NCBI RefSeq assembly: GCF_017310545.1 | Contig: NZ_CP066203.1 | Location: 496,001-560,000 of the forward strand | Source of the DNA: Methylacidimicrobium sp. B4 | Lineage (GTDB): Bacteria > Verrucomicrobiota > Verrucomicrobiia > Methylacidiphilales > Methylacidiphilaceae | DNA: 64,000 nt | Direction: 5' to 3' | Shown: in pieces, positions 55,412 through 63,226 of the stretch | Position numbering within the stretch: the stretch's first letter is position 1 | Layout: every line of letters starts with the position of its first letter | Position numbers and translations under genes: made by a program | The notes under the pieces: model-generated | Seen by the model: only the letters and a program-made list of their open reading frames with translations | Told to the model about the DNA's origin: nothing | Database searches by the model: none

Positions 55412-55942
55412 TCAGTCCTCGTCCTCCATCGGTCCCCTCTCGACGATCCTCCGCAGATCGCCTCCCCGCAGCAGCCCCATGGGATCGAGCTCCTCCAGCT
55501 TGCGCAGAGCGGCAAGCCCCTTCTCCCGCTCGCCCAAGCGGCTCTCGAGATAGCCGTAGGCTTTGAGGGCAAAGAGGTAGAGGCGGAAGAGAGGATCGTC
55601 ACGGGCGCTCTCTTCCCGGCGGGGGGCGCCAACCCTGCTCCACTCCTGGGGAAGGCCCGCCTTCTTCGCCACCGCCTCCAGGCAGGCGAGCGCCCAGTCC
55701 CGAGCCTCCATGAGCTTCCCCGAGTAGAAAGCATACCGATAGTTGCCGATCAGGACGGAGATATGTCCCGGCTCCGCCTCGGTCGCTTCGCGCAAGAGAG
55801 CTTCGGCTCGAGGTTGCGCCCGGCCCGAGCGGCCGGCCGCGCGGAGGAGCTCCTCGGCGCGGCTCGAAAGCGGCCCCCAATGCTCCTCGGCAAGCGCCCC
55901 CAGGCCGGAAAGCGCCTTCGCAAGAGGAGCTTCCGTTCCCAT
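55412..55942 (-). CDS. TPR-like helical protein of the nif cluster
   Basis: 176 aa, almost all alpha-helical. AEALLREATEAEPGHISVLIGNYRYAFYSGKLMEARDWALACLEAVAKKAG looks like two tetratricopeptide-type helix pairs, and FRLYLFALKAYGYLESRLGEREKGLAALRKLEELDP is another. No cysteines beyond one. Probably a protein-interaction adaptor; similar TPR genes are found beside nifB/nifZ in other diazotrophs by recollection. The second ATG is chosen since GGAGGGG overlaps the first. Confidence 0.65.
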   Translation of the reverse strand: MGTEAPLAKALSGLGALAEEHWGPLSSRAEELLRAAGRSGRAQPRAEALLREATEAEPGHISVLIGNYRYAFYSGKLMEARDWALACLEAVAKKAGLPQEWSRVGAPRREESARDDPLFRLYLFALKAYGYLESRLGEREKGLAALRKLEELDPMGLLRGGDLRRIVERGPMEDED

Positions 55943-55957
55943 AGCCATCCCCTCCCA

Positions 55958-56317
55958 CTATCCCCCCTGCCCGGGCGAGCCTTCGACGGAGGCGGCCGCC
56001 TCCTGCGAGCAGGAGCAGCTTCCCGTCGGCCCGGACAGAACGATCAGCCGCGTCTCCATCGGATTTTCGACGAAATGAAGGATCGCCTCTTGGAGGAGTG
56101 GCTGGCTCTCCCTCGGGATGAAGAGCCGGCAGCCTTTCCCTTCCCAAATCGCGTCTCCTTCCTGGGGCCCGCGCTCGACAGTGAATTCGGTCGCGAGCCC
56201 CGAGCAGCCGCCGGGGCTGGCGGTCAAGCGCATCCCAGCATCGGGGTCGCCTCCGCTGCCCATCCGGATCATCCGCAGGATGAACGCCTCAGCCTTCGGA
56301 GTGAGCGTGATTTTCAT
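55958..56317 (-). CDS. A-type Fe-S carrier (HesB/IscA family)
   Basis: 119 aa. [35 protein letters not shown] with the first Cys, and GSCSCSQEA with the C-terminal Cys-x-Cys. The family accepts and delivers Fe-S clusters. It differs from usual members by a Ser/Gln-Glu-Ala tail. The stop is 16 bases before the TPR gene and the start overlaps the ferredoxin stop (ATGA). Confidence 0.85.
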   Translation of the reverse strand: MKITLTPKAEAFILRMIRMGSGGDPDAGMRLTASPGGCSGLATEFTVERGPQEGDAIWEGKGCRLFIPRESQPLLQEAILHFVENPMETRLIVLSGPTGSCSCSQEAAASVEGSPGQGG

Positions 56318-56532
56318 CTCTGGTACCGTGGAAGGCTCTTGTCGACGATGCAGGTATGGTCCACCGGGCAGACGGCAACGCATTGCGGCTCGTCGAAAAA
56401 GCCAATGCACTCGGTGCATTTCTTGGGATCGATCAGGAATATCCCATCCTTTTCCGATATCGCCTTATTCGGACACTCCGGCTCGCAGGCGGAACAGCCC
56501 GTGCACTGCGAAGCCACAATCTTGTATGGCAT
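56314..56532 (-). CDS. fdxN: 2[4Fe-4S] ferredoxin (FdxN type)
   Basis: 72 aa. [16 protein letters not shown] and [24 protein letters not shown]; the second motif has the long CxxCx8CxxxCP loop typical of nif-linked FdxN ferredoxins. It probably donates electrons for NifB or nitrogenase. It follows nifB by 36 bases. Confidence 0.93.
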   Translation of the reverse strand: MPYKIVASQCTGCSACEPECPNKAISEKDGIFLIDPKKCTECIGFFDEPQCVAVCPVDHTCIVDKSLPRYQR

Positions 56533-56568
56533 CGATTCTCTTCCCTTCCTTTCGTTTTCCTCTCCGCT

Positions 56569-58152
56569 TCAGGCGGCCTGGCCCGCAGGCTCGCCCAACT
56601 CGATAAACGCCCCCTGCCGAATCATTGCGTCCCCGCGCTCGACATCGACGAGCTCTCCGTTCTTCAACCGCTGCAGGTAGCTCCGGAAGTAGGAGATCGT
56701 GGCGGTTTCGATGTAGCCGTAGGCATACTGGTCGACCGGCTCGATTCCCGCCTTCCGCAGCTCTTCCTTGGGACAGCCCCCGATCTTGGCCACGAAGACC
56801 GCGACACAGTCGTTGATCGCACGAATGACCCCTGCGAGGGCGTCCTCTTCCCCGTAGCCGCCCTGGCAGTAGAGATCGACGCGCCGATGGCCCACGAACT
56901 TGGAGCCGGCCACGCTCAGCTCGTAGATCTGAAACTCCTTGGCGTGCCCGAAATGTTCGTTCACCTTTCCGCCGCCCTTGGTGGCGACCGCCACCAGGAT
57001 CTTTCGACCGCTGTTCTCTCCGGCCAGCGTGAGAAGCTCCCGCTCCCGCGCCGCTTTCCTGGCCTCCCGCTCGATCTCCACCGAATCCCGGTAGGCCCGG
57101 CGCTTCGCGGCGTCGTACTCGACCTCCATCGACTCGATCCGCTCGGTCGTGAACTCGGCCCCCCGGTCCTCGCCGAGCAAGCCGACCGCGTCGGCACGGC
57201 ACTGACGGCAGTGGCGCATCATGTTCATCTCCCCCTCGCACTTGTCCTGGAGCGCCTTGAGCTCCTGAGCGGATGGGCCGCGCTGCCCGGAAAGCCCGAA
57301 GACCGTGCCATGCTCCGGCGCGGAGATGAGCGGCATGATGTTGTGCAGGAAGGCTCCTCGGCTCTTGACCGCCTTGTTCACCTCGACCAGGTGATCGTCG
57401 TTGATCCCGGGGATCATCACCGAATTGACCTTGCAGAGGATTCCTGCTTGGGTGAGCATCTCGAGGCCCTGCAGCTGCCTCTCCGAAAGGAGCTTCGCCG
57501 CATCCTTCCCCGTGTAGCGCTTGTGGCGGAAGAAGACCCAGGGGTAGATCCGCGCACCCACCTCGGGATCGATCATGTTGATCGTGATCGTGACATGATC
57601 CACCTTGAAGTCCTTGATCCGCTCGACATGGTCCGGCAGCGCAAGCCCATTGGTCGAAAGGCAGAGCTTGATGTCCGGAGCGGCCTTGAAGACCAAGTCG
57701 AAGGTCTGGAAGGTCTTGTCCGGATTCGCCAGAGGATCTCCCGGCCCGGCGATTCCGAGGACCGTCATCTGCGGGATCTCGGAAGCCACGGCGAGAACCT
57801 TCTTCGCCGCCTGCTCCGGGGTCAGCCGCTCGCTCACTACTCCGGGCCGGCTCTCATTGGCGCAATCGTACTTCCGGTTGCAGTAGTTACACTGAATGTT
57901 ACAAGCGGGAGCGACCGCCACGTGCATCCGCGCATAGTGGTGATGCGCTTCCTCGCTGTAGCAGGGATGATTCTTGACCTTCTCCCAAATTTCCGAGGGC
58001 AGATCCCCCGAGCCAGCACTCGAGCCACAGCTCGACTTACCGCTTCCCCCGCTCGAGCCGCAACCTTTGTGGGGCGCTACGGGGATCGTCAGCCCCTTCA
58101 AGTTCGAAAACCGTGCACTGATGCCTTGTCCAGGTTCCTTAAGAGCTTCCAT
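56569..58152 (-). CDS. nifB: FeMo-cofactor synthesis protein NifB
   Basis: 527 aa. A Gly/Ser/Cys-rich N-terminal stretch (residues 29-50) is followed by the radical-SAM domain with Cys84, Cys88, Cys91 ([15 protein letters not shown]), [12 protein letters not shown], and [25 protein letters not shown] ends it. A C-terminal NifX/NafY-like domain begins about residue 380 ([21 protein letters not shown]). NifB makes the NifB-co [8Fe-9S-C] core. It leads the long nif/fix transcript. The start at 58152 is set by homology. Confidence 0.96.
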   Translation of the reverse strand: MEALKEPGQGISARFSNLKGLTIPVAPHKGCGSSGGSGKSSCGSSAGSGDLPSEIWEKVKNHPCYSEEAHHHYARMHVAVAPACNIQCNYCNRKYDCANESRPGVVSERLTPEQAAKKVLAVASEIPQMTVLGIAGPGDPLANPDKTFQTFDLVFKAAPDIKLCLSTNGLALPDHVERIKDFKVDHVTITINMIDPEVGARIYPWVFFRHKRYTGKDAAKLLSERQLQGLEMLTQAGILCKVNSVMIPGINDDHLVEVNKAVKSRGAFLHNIMPLISAPEHGTVFGLSGQRGPSAQELKALQDKCEGEMNMMRHCRQCRADAVGLLGEDRGAEFTTERIESMEVEYDAAKRRAYRDSVEIEREARKAARERELLTLAGENSGRKILVAVATKGGGKVNEHFGHAKEFQIYELSVAGSKFVGHRRVDLYCQGGYGEEDALAGVIRAINDCVAVFVAKIGGCPKEELRKAGIEPVDQYAYGYIETATISYFRSYLQRLKNGELVDVERGDAMIRQGAFIELGEPAGQAA

Positions 58153-58239
58153 CGCTTCTTCCCTTTCTGGCGGCTTCTTCGTTGTTGCGGCCGTTCCCCG
58201 CGCCTTCCATCGCGGAAAACCACGCATTGAGAGCGATCG

Positions 58240-58256
58240 AGCAAAGAACGTGCCAA
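58240..58256 (-). promoter_or_regulatory. Sigma-54 promoter of nifB
   Basis: Minus strand TTGGCACGTTCTTTGCT: the -24 TGGCAC and the -12 TTGC(T) are both perfect with the required spacing. It lies about 90 bases before the nifB start. Confidence 0.88.
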
Positions 58257-58328
58257 GTCGGCGATCGCCTCCCCTCCAAGGAGGCCGGGGCCGCCACGCA
58301 CTCTGCCTGGCGTCCTGGCCGCCCGCCC

Positions 58329-58344
58329 TGTCGCAACCGCAACA
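58329..58344. promoter_or_regulatory. NifA upstream activator site, proximal copy
   Basis: TGT-CGCAACCGCA-ACA fits TGT-N10-ACA. Its centre is 32 bases (three helix turns) from the second site and about 85 bases upstream of the -24 element. Confidence 0.7.
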
Positions 58345-58360
58345 GGGCGTTGTTTTCTTT

Positions 58361-58376
58361 TGTCCGCTTCCGCACA
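58361..58376. promoter_or_regulatory. NifA upstream activator site, distal copy
   Basis: TGT-CCGCTTCCGC-ACA fits TGT-N10-ACA, in phase with the site at 58329-58344. Confidence 0.7.
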
Positions 58377-58444
58377 GCGGTCGGACCGAGGAACGGGCAT
58401 GGCTCGGGCGCAACAAGCCGAAAACGATGGGCGTCTGGTGAAAA

Positions 58445-58487
58445 GAAGGCGAAAGCCGGCGACAACCGGTCGGAGACGCCGGCTTTC
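58445..58487 (-). terminator. Rho-independent terminator of the A-type carrier pair
   Basis: An 11-bp perfect stem (GAAAGCCGGCG at 58451-58461 with CGCCGGCTTTC at 58477-58487) with a 15-base loop is followed on the minus strand by TTCTTTT. It begins six bases after the stop at 58493 and would isolate the pair from nifB. Confidence 0.75.
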
Positions 58488-58492
58488 GGTAT

Positions 58493-58816
58493 CTAGGTGC
58501 TGAAGCTCTGGCCACAGCCGCACGCGCTCTTCGCCTTCGGGTTGTGGAACGCGAAACCCTCGGCGAACGGCTTGCGGATATAGTCCAAGAGAAGACCGTC
58601 GAGCAGCGGAAGGCTCTCGGAGGCGACGACGAGGCGAAGGCCCCGGCTTTCGAAGACCCGGTCATCGGGAGAAACCGACTCTGCTTTTTCCAGCAGATAA
58701 CTCCATCCGGCACACCCGGAGCGGGTAAGCCCGATACGGAAGGTCGCTCCTTCGCGTTTCCCCTGGAGAAAAGAACGGAGGCGGTCGGCCGCCGCGTCCG
58801 TGAGCTCAATCGCCAT
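58493..58816 (-). CDS. A-type Fe-S carrier (IscA-like)
   Basis: 107 aa. [36 protein letters not shown] with the first Cys, and [19 protein letters not shown] with the C-terminal Cys-Gly-Cys. Length and motifs fit IscA closely. The start overlaps the end of the second carrier gene by 11 bases, so the two are coupled. Confidence 0.88.
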   Translation of the reverse strand: MAIELTDAAADRLRSFLQGKREGATFRIGLTRSGCAGWSYLLEKAESVSPDDRVFESRGLRLVVASESLPLLDGLLLDYIRKPFAEGFAFHNPKAKSACGCGQSFST

Positions 58817-59252
58817 GATCTTGTGCCTCCGTTGGCTTCTCGGATTGGGAGCAGGTCGAAAATGAGGAGCCGCAGCTACAGGTAGAAGCCGCGTTCGGGT
58901 TGACCACGACAAAACGTGCGCCGCTCAGATCCTCTTCGTACCGGATCTGGGCTCCCGCCAGGAACGGGAGGCTCCGCGGATCGATCACCACGGTCACTCC
59001 CCCCGACTCGACCGAGAAGTCGTCCTCTTCTTCCCTGTCATCGAAGGCGAAATTGTACTGGAAACCCGCGCAGCCTCCCCCCGTGACATAGACGCGCAGC
59101 TTGAGATCCGTTCGACCATCTTCCTCGAGGAGGCTCCGGATCTTTTCCACCGCATCCGCCATCAGGGTGACTGCGGGAGCGGGCTCCGGGTCTCTTACGC
59201 CCGCGGTGGCCAGCCCCTCTGCTTTCTTCGATACCGTTGTGCTTCCTTCCAT
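58806..59252 (-). CDS. A-type Fe-S carrier (ErpA/IscA-like) with N-terminal extension
   Basis: 148 aa as given. [35 protein letters not shown] and [20 protein letters not shown] carry the three cluster cysteines plus an extra Cys in the tail. The first 48 residues are not conserved. The start is uncertain: ATG 59252 has no ribosome site and lies only about two bases after the start point predicted from the sigma-54 site; TTG 59312 and ATG 59162 are alternatives. Divergent from nifA. Confidence 0.8.
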   Translation of the reverse strand: MEGSTTVSKKAEGLATAGVRDPEPAPAVTLMADAVEKIRSLLEEDGRTDLKLRVYVTGGGCAGFQYNFAFDDREEEDDFSVESGGVTVVIDPRSLPFLAGAQIRYEEDLSGARFVVVNPNAASTCSCGSSFSTCSQSEKPTEAQDHGD

Positions 59253-59264
59253 AACAGTGGATCG

Positions 59265-59281
59265 AGCATCTTGCGTGCCAG
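59265..59281 (-). promoter_or_regulatory. Sigma-54-like promoter of the A-type carrier pair
   Basis: Minus strand CTGGCACGCAAGATGCT: -24 TGGCAC perfect, GG and GC 10 bases apart, -12 ATGC (one mismatch from TTGC). It lies between the carrier genes and nifA. Confidence 0.6.
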
Positions 59282-59371
59282 AAATGCCGTGCTCAGTGTG
59301 AAAGGTTGGCAAGGAATCTGCTTCCTCTATCGTGGAGACCGGTCGCAGACCAGAGTCCCAACCACAAAGCG

Positions 59372-60955
59372 ATGCAGCCCTTCAACCTCGAGCTCACGAC
59401 CATTTACGAGATCAGCAAGCTCCTCAACTCCTCCCTCGACTTGGACTACTCGTTTCGCGGCGTCCTCAAGCTTCTGGCCACCTACCTGGGAATCGAGCGA
59501 GGAATGGTCGTCTTGGGTGAAGGCGAGACGTTGCATGCGGTCGCCTGGCTCGGCTTTCCCCAAGAGCAGCTCGGACCCGATCGGATGGCCGGGGCGGGGT
59601 CGGTGGTCCGTTATATACAAAAGACCGGTTTCCCGACGGCGGTCCCCGACGAAAGCCAGGAGCCCCTGCTCGCGGGCTATGTCGCCGGCTTCCCCCATCG
59701 GAAGGGGCCTCCGATCTCCTTCCTGGGGATCCCCATCCTCCACGATCGGGAGTGCCTCGGGGTGCTGATCCTCGAGCGGCGATCGGCCGGAGCTTCCGCC
59801 CGGCTCCGCGAGGATACCCGGCTCCTGCAGCTCGTCGCCAACCTGATGGGCCAAACGATCCGCTTGTGCGACAAGGTCGCCGAGGAGCAGCGCCGTCTCG
59901 TCGCGGAACGAGACCGCCTCCGGACCGAGTTGGCGACCAAGCACCGGATCGAGAATGTAATCGGTCAGAGCAAGCGGATGCAGGAGGTGATCGCACTGAC
60001 CCACCAGGTCGCCCCCAGCCGCTCCACGGTTCTCCTGCGAGGCGAGAGCGGGACGGGAAAAGAAGCGATCGCCCGCGCCATCCACTTCCTGAGCCCCCGA
60101 AGGAACGGCCCCTTCATCAAGCTCAACTGCGCCGCCCTGCCCGAATCGCTCCTCGAGTCGGAGCTTTTTGGACATGAGAAAGGGGCGTTCACGGGGGCCC
60201 TCCACGAGCGAAAGGGGCGCTTCGAGCTCGCGCACGGCGGCACCCTCTTCCTCGACGAGATCGGGGACATCTCACCCGCAGTGCAGGTCAAGCTCCTGCG
60301 CGTCCTCCAGGAACGGGAGTTCGAGCGGCTGGGCGGGAGCCGGACCATTCACATCGACGTCCGGCTGATCACGGCAACCAACCGGAATCTCGAGGAGGCC
60401 GTGCTCAAGGGTGAATTCCGATCGGACCTCTACTACCGGATCAACGTGGTCAGCCTCTTCCTGCCCCCGTTGCGCGAGAGAACCGACGACATTCCGCTTC
60501 TGGTCGAGCATTTCCTCAACAAGATGGGGGAGGATTTCGGCCGGCGGCTTTCGATTTCAGGCCGGGCCTTGGACGTTCTCGTCCGCTGCCAATGGCCGGG
60601 GAACGTCCGGGAGCTCCAAAACTGCCTCGAGCGCGCGGCCAACGCCGCCGCCCGCGGCCTCATCGAGGAGGGCAACATCTCCTGCCGGAGCGGCCAGTGC
60701 CTCTCCTCGCTGCTCTGGAAGCGGGAGCTGACTCCGCTCCCCACCCCGATCGTCGCCCAGCCGGCACCGGCCCCGGAAAGCGGCCTGGAAAGGCCGAGCC
60801 TGGCACGCTCGCCTTCGGGCGCGCGGGAGCAGCTCCTCGAAGCGATGGAGCGATGCGGCTGGGTTCAAGCCAAGGCGGCCCGGATGCTCCACCTCACCCC
60901 GCGCCAGCTGGGTTACGCCCTCCGCAAGTATGAGATTCCGATCAAGAAGTTTTGA
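59372..60955 (+). CDS. nifA: Nif-specific sigma-54 activator NifA
   Basis: 527 aa. N-terminal GAF domain (residues 5-165), AAA+ domain with Walker A GESGTGKE (224-231), GAFTGA (271-276) that contacts sigma-54, Walker B in LFLDEIGD, and a C-terminal helix-turn-helix (WVQAKAARMLHLTPRQLGYAL). Cys406, Cys418, Cys438 and Cys443 form C-x11-C-x19-C-x4-C, the motif of oxygen-sensitive NifA, so activity is probably shut off by oxygen without NifL. The start at 59372 has a poor ribosome site; upstream TTG 59306 is possible. Confidence 0.95.
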   Translation: MQPFNLELTTIYEISKLLNSSLDLDYSFRGVLKLLATYLGIERGMVVLGEGETLHAVAWLGFPQEQLGPDRMAGAGSVVRYIQKTGFPTAVPDESQEPLLAGYVAGFPHRKGPPISFLGIPILHDRECLGVLILERRSAGASARLREDTRLLQLVANLMGQTIRLCDKVAEEQRRLVAERDRLRTELATKHRIENVIGQSKRMQEVIALTHQVAPSRSTVLLRGESGTGKEAIARAIHFLSPRRNGPFIKLNCAALPESLLESELFGHEKGAFTGALHERKGRFELAHGGTLFLDEIGDISPAVQVKLLRVLQEREFERLGGSRTIHIDVRLITATNRNLEEAVLKGEFRSDLYYRINVVSLFLPPLRERTDDIPLLVEHFLNKMGEDFGRRLSISGRALDVLVRCQWPGNVRELQNCLERAANAAARGLIEEGNISCRSGQCLSSLLWKRELTPLPTPIVAQPAPAPESGLERPSLARSPSGAREQLLEAMERCGWVQAKAARMLHLTPRQLGYALRKYEIPIKKF

Positions 60956-61511
60956 TCCGGAAATCCCATACGAAACCGCTGACGGCCCCGAGGTTGGGAG
61001 GATTGGCCGTCGCCATCGCCTTGGCGCCCCTGCGAGATCAAGCGAGCCGACGCCATCCTCTTTGTCGCCGTCCCTAGAGTCATAGGAGGCTTATCCCCAA
61101 GTGACTGGGAAAGCATCCCCTGATTGATCTGGGCCGCGGCTTGGCGCCAGGAGACCGGGATCACGGAGGTCTCGGGTCCGGAGATCCCCGACCCTGCGCT
61201 CTCGATCATCTTCTCCGCGGGGGGAAGGTCCTTTTCCTTATCCTGACGGCTGCAACATCCGCCAAAGCTTGGCCTTCGCGTGGCGCCTGGGAGTTGTCAG
61301 CGCCACAAGAGGCGGATCAAGATCCTGCCAGACATGTGAGAGCATCTGCCGCGGGAGAAGGAAAGCATGGACGGCTGGATCGACCCGATCCTCAATGGTC
61401 ACAGGACCGGAAAACCCAAAAAGCCCAGCAGGAATCCAATTCCCGGAAGTCGCCGAGTTCCTGTGTGTTGACGGCTCATCCGACCAAGGCCTGGGCGATG
61501 GCGGCTCCGCG
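60956..61511. other. Gene-free stretch after nifA
   Basis: No frame here has a recognisable domain or a good ribosome site. A minus-strand frame at 61238-61500 is open and mildly protein-like (AVHAFLLPRQMLSHVWQ) but was not recognised. No strong hairpin with a T-run was found after nifA. Confidence 0.4.
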
Positions 61512-62711
61512 CTACAGGCCCTCGATGCCGGGGCCATTCCTGAACTTGGCGAAGATCACGTCCCGCCTTTCCGCTTCCCCGCGTGCCTCATCGGTGATGC
61601 TCCTGCCAACCACAAGACCGAACGCTTTCGAGGGCTCCGCCGAAAAAATGCGCCGCCACTGCGCCGGCTTCTGCCGAACTGCGGCCTGCGCGGCCTTGAG
61701 GAAGATCTTCGAGCGCTCCTCGGCCCGATCGACATCCTCGACGTTAACCTTTGCCGATACCTCAGCAGCAACGCACACAGGCTCTCCCGTCCCCTTATCC
61801 TGACCTACTGCAAGCGCGTCCGCCTCCGCGATGCTGTCATGCTCGTCCTCGGAAATCGCGTTGGCTTTTTGGGCAGCATCAAGCATGCGGCTCACCAGAC
61901 GGGGCTCGAGCACCTCAACCGGACTGATCCTCCGATGCAGATAGTTGTGCAACTTCGCGAGCACCAGGCTCTCAATCAGCAGGCCCTCGTGATTACGCAG
62001 CACATCCAGGATGGATTTCCGAAAGACCTGCGTGGATTCCATGAAGAGCCTGAACGTGGCCTCCGTCTTCTCCTGGGCGGCGGCCAATTGACCCACCCTG
62101 GCCTCCGTCTTCTCCTGGGCGGCGGCCAATTGACCCACCCTGGCCTCCGTCTTCTCCTGGGCGGCAGCCAATTGACCCACCCTGGCCTCCGTCTTCTCCT
62201 GGGCGGCGGCCAATTGACCCACCCTGGCCTCCGTCTTCTCCTGGGCGGCAGCCAATTGACCCACCCTGGCCTCCGTCTTCTCCTGGGCGGCAGCCAATTG
62301 ACCCACCCTGGCCTCCGTCTTCTCCTGGGCGGCAGCCAATTGACCCACCCTGGCCTCCGTCTTCTCCTGGGCGGCAGCCAATTGACCCACCCTGGCCTCC
62401 GTCTTCTCCTGGGCGGCAGCCAATTGACCCACCCTGGCCTCTGTCTTCTCCTGGGCGGCAGCCAGCCTGCTCTGGCCCTCCCCAAGCTCCCGGACCGCCT
62501 CCAAGATGCTTCTTCGGTCTTCCCTCCACTCCTCCTCCGCCCTTTTGAATTCTCCGGGAAGGCGCAGAAGGTCGTCGGTCAGGATCTTTTGACGGATCCT
62601 GTCCATCCGCCGCTGGCTAGAGAGAAGCGCGTCAAAGACAGCATCGGCCCAGTCCGGATGATTTTTCAGAGCGGCGAGAATATCGCCAGTCGAGCGGATC
62701 TCGATGCTCAC
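61512..62711 (-). CDS. Coiled-coil repeat protein with PD-(D/E)XK-like C-terminal domain
   Basis: 399 aa. An N-terminal helical part (DILAALKNHPDWADAVFDALL) is followed by about ten copies of the 14-residue unit AAAQEKTEARVGQL (residues ~83-220), a long coiled coil, and a C-terminal domain with IAEADALAVGQ and VCVAAEVSAKVNVEDVDRAEERSKIF, similar to the DUF3782-type nuclease-like domain (acidic D and E-V-S). Related proteins in cyanobacteria are annotated as repeat proteins of unknown function. The start is set at a GTG (62711) and is uncertain; 62774 is in frame. Confidence 0.65.
   Translation of the reverse strand: MSIEIRSTGDILAALKNHPDWADAVFDALLSSQRRMDRIRQKILTDDLLRLPGEFKRAEEEWREDRRSILEAVRELGEGQSRLAAAQEKTEARVGQLAAAQEKTEARVGQLAAAQEKTEARVGQLAAAQEKTEARVGQLAAAQEKTEARVGQLAAAQEKTEARVGQLAAAQEKTEARVGQLAAAQEKTEARVGQLAAAQEKTEARVGQLAAAQEKTEATFRLFMESTQVFRKSILDVLRNHEGLLIESLVLAKLHNYLHRRISPVEVLEPRLVSRMLDAAQKANAISEDEHDSIAEADALAVGQDKGTGEPVCVAAEVSAKVNVEDVDRAEERSKIFLKAAQAAVRQKPAQWRRIFSAEPSKAFGLVVGRSITDEARGEAERRDVIFAKFRNGPGIEGL
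62058..62464. repeat. 42-bp tandem repeat array (about 9.7 units)
   Basis: The unit begins GGCCTCCGTCTTCTCCTGGG and ends before the next GGCC at 42 bases. Units are nearly identical; differences are single bases such as GGCGGCGGCC against GGCGGCAGCC and one CTCTGTC. It encodes the 14-residue coiled-coil unit of the gene at 61512-62711, in frame throughout. Confidence 0.95.
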
Positions 62712-62767
62712 GCTTTCAGTATGCGTCGTTGAGTTGCCTCGCGCAACCGTTCCCAATCCGGCCGCGC

Positions 62768-62869
62768 TCACCACCAGAAGCCGTGCTTCTTCTTTTGGAC
62801 GGCCTTCTTCTTGGGTGCTGCCATCTCATTCTTGGAGAGAGGCTTCTCTTTTTTGTCCGGCCCGGACAT
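62768..62869 (-). CDS. Small lysine-rich protein
   Basis: 33 aa, MSGPDKKEKPLSKNEMAAPK followed by KKAVQKKKHGFWW. GGAGG lies seven bases before the ATG, in AAGGGGGAGGCGAAAAGG. Strongly basic; no family recognised. Coding status rests on the ribosome site and composition alone. Confidence 0.4.
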   Translation of the reverse strand: MSGPDKKEKPLSKNEMAAPKKKAVQKKKHGFWW

Positions 62870-63226
62870 CCTTTTCGCCTCCCCCTTGCGATGCCGGTGT
62901 TCCGACGACGCCCCCAAGCCCGCATTCCTCGCCGCCCATCCGGTTCCCGGATCGGGCAGGAGGCCGTTCTTCGCCAGAGCCTGCGGCAGCCCGCGCCGTC
63001 CGATCGACTGCATTGAGAACGGAATTTCCGAGCTGGGCCGGAAGCGACCGTCGGGAGCCGACCGGGGCCCGATCACCGAGGCGGACGCCAGGAGAAGCCC
63101 GCCTGTGGCGGGCCTTCCGCATCTCGAGCATCGGCTGGTCCGGATCGAAGAGAAGCGCGGGCCCGGAGGCAGTTCCCCCGAAGGCCCGCCCTGCGCAGTC
63201 CGATGCGGTAACGCGTGGGCTCGCCG
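62870..63226. other. Gene-free stretch
   Basis: No recognisable gene on either strand. A 10-bp inverted repeat (GCGGGCCTTC / GAAGGCCCGC) encloses a loop of about 65 bases near 63107-63192, too long for a terminator. Confidence 0.4.

Noticed and set aside
62058-62464. Regular 42-bp repeats considered as a CRISPR array
   Set aside because: Units are contiguous with no unique spacers and stay in frame as a 14-residue coiled-coil repeat.
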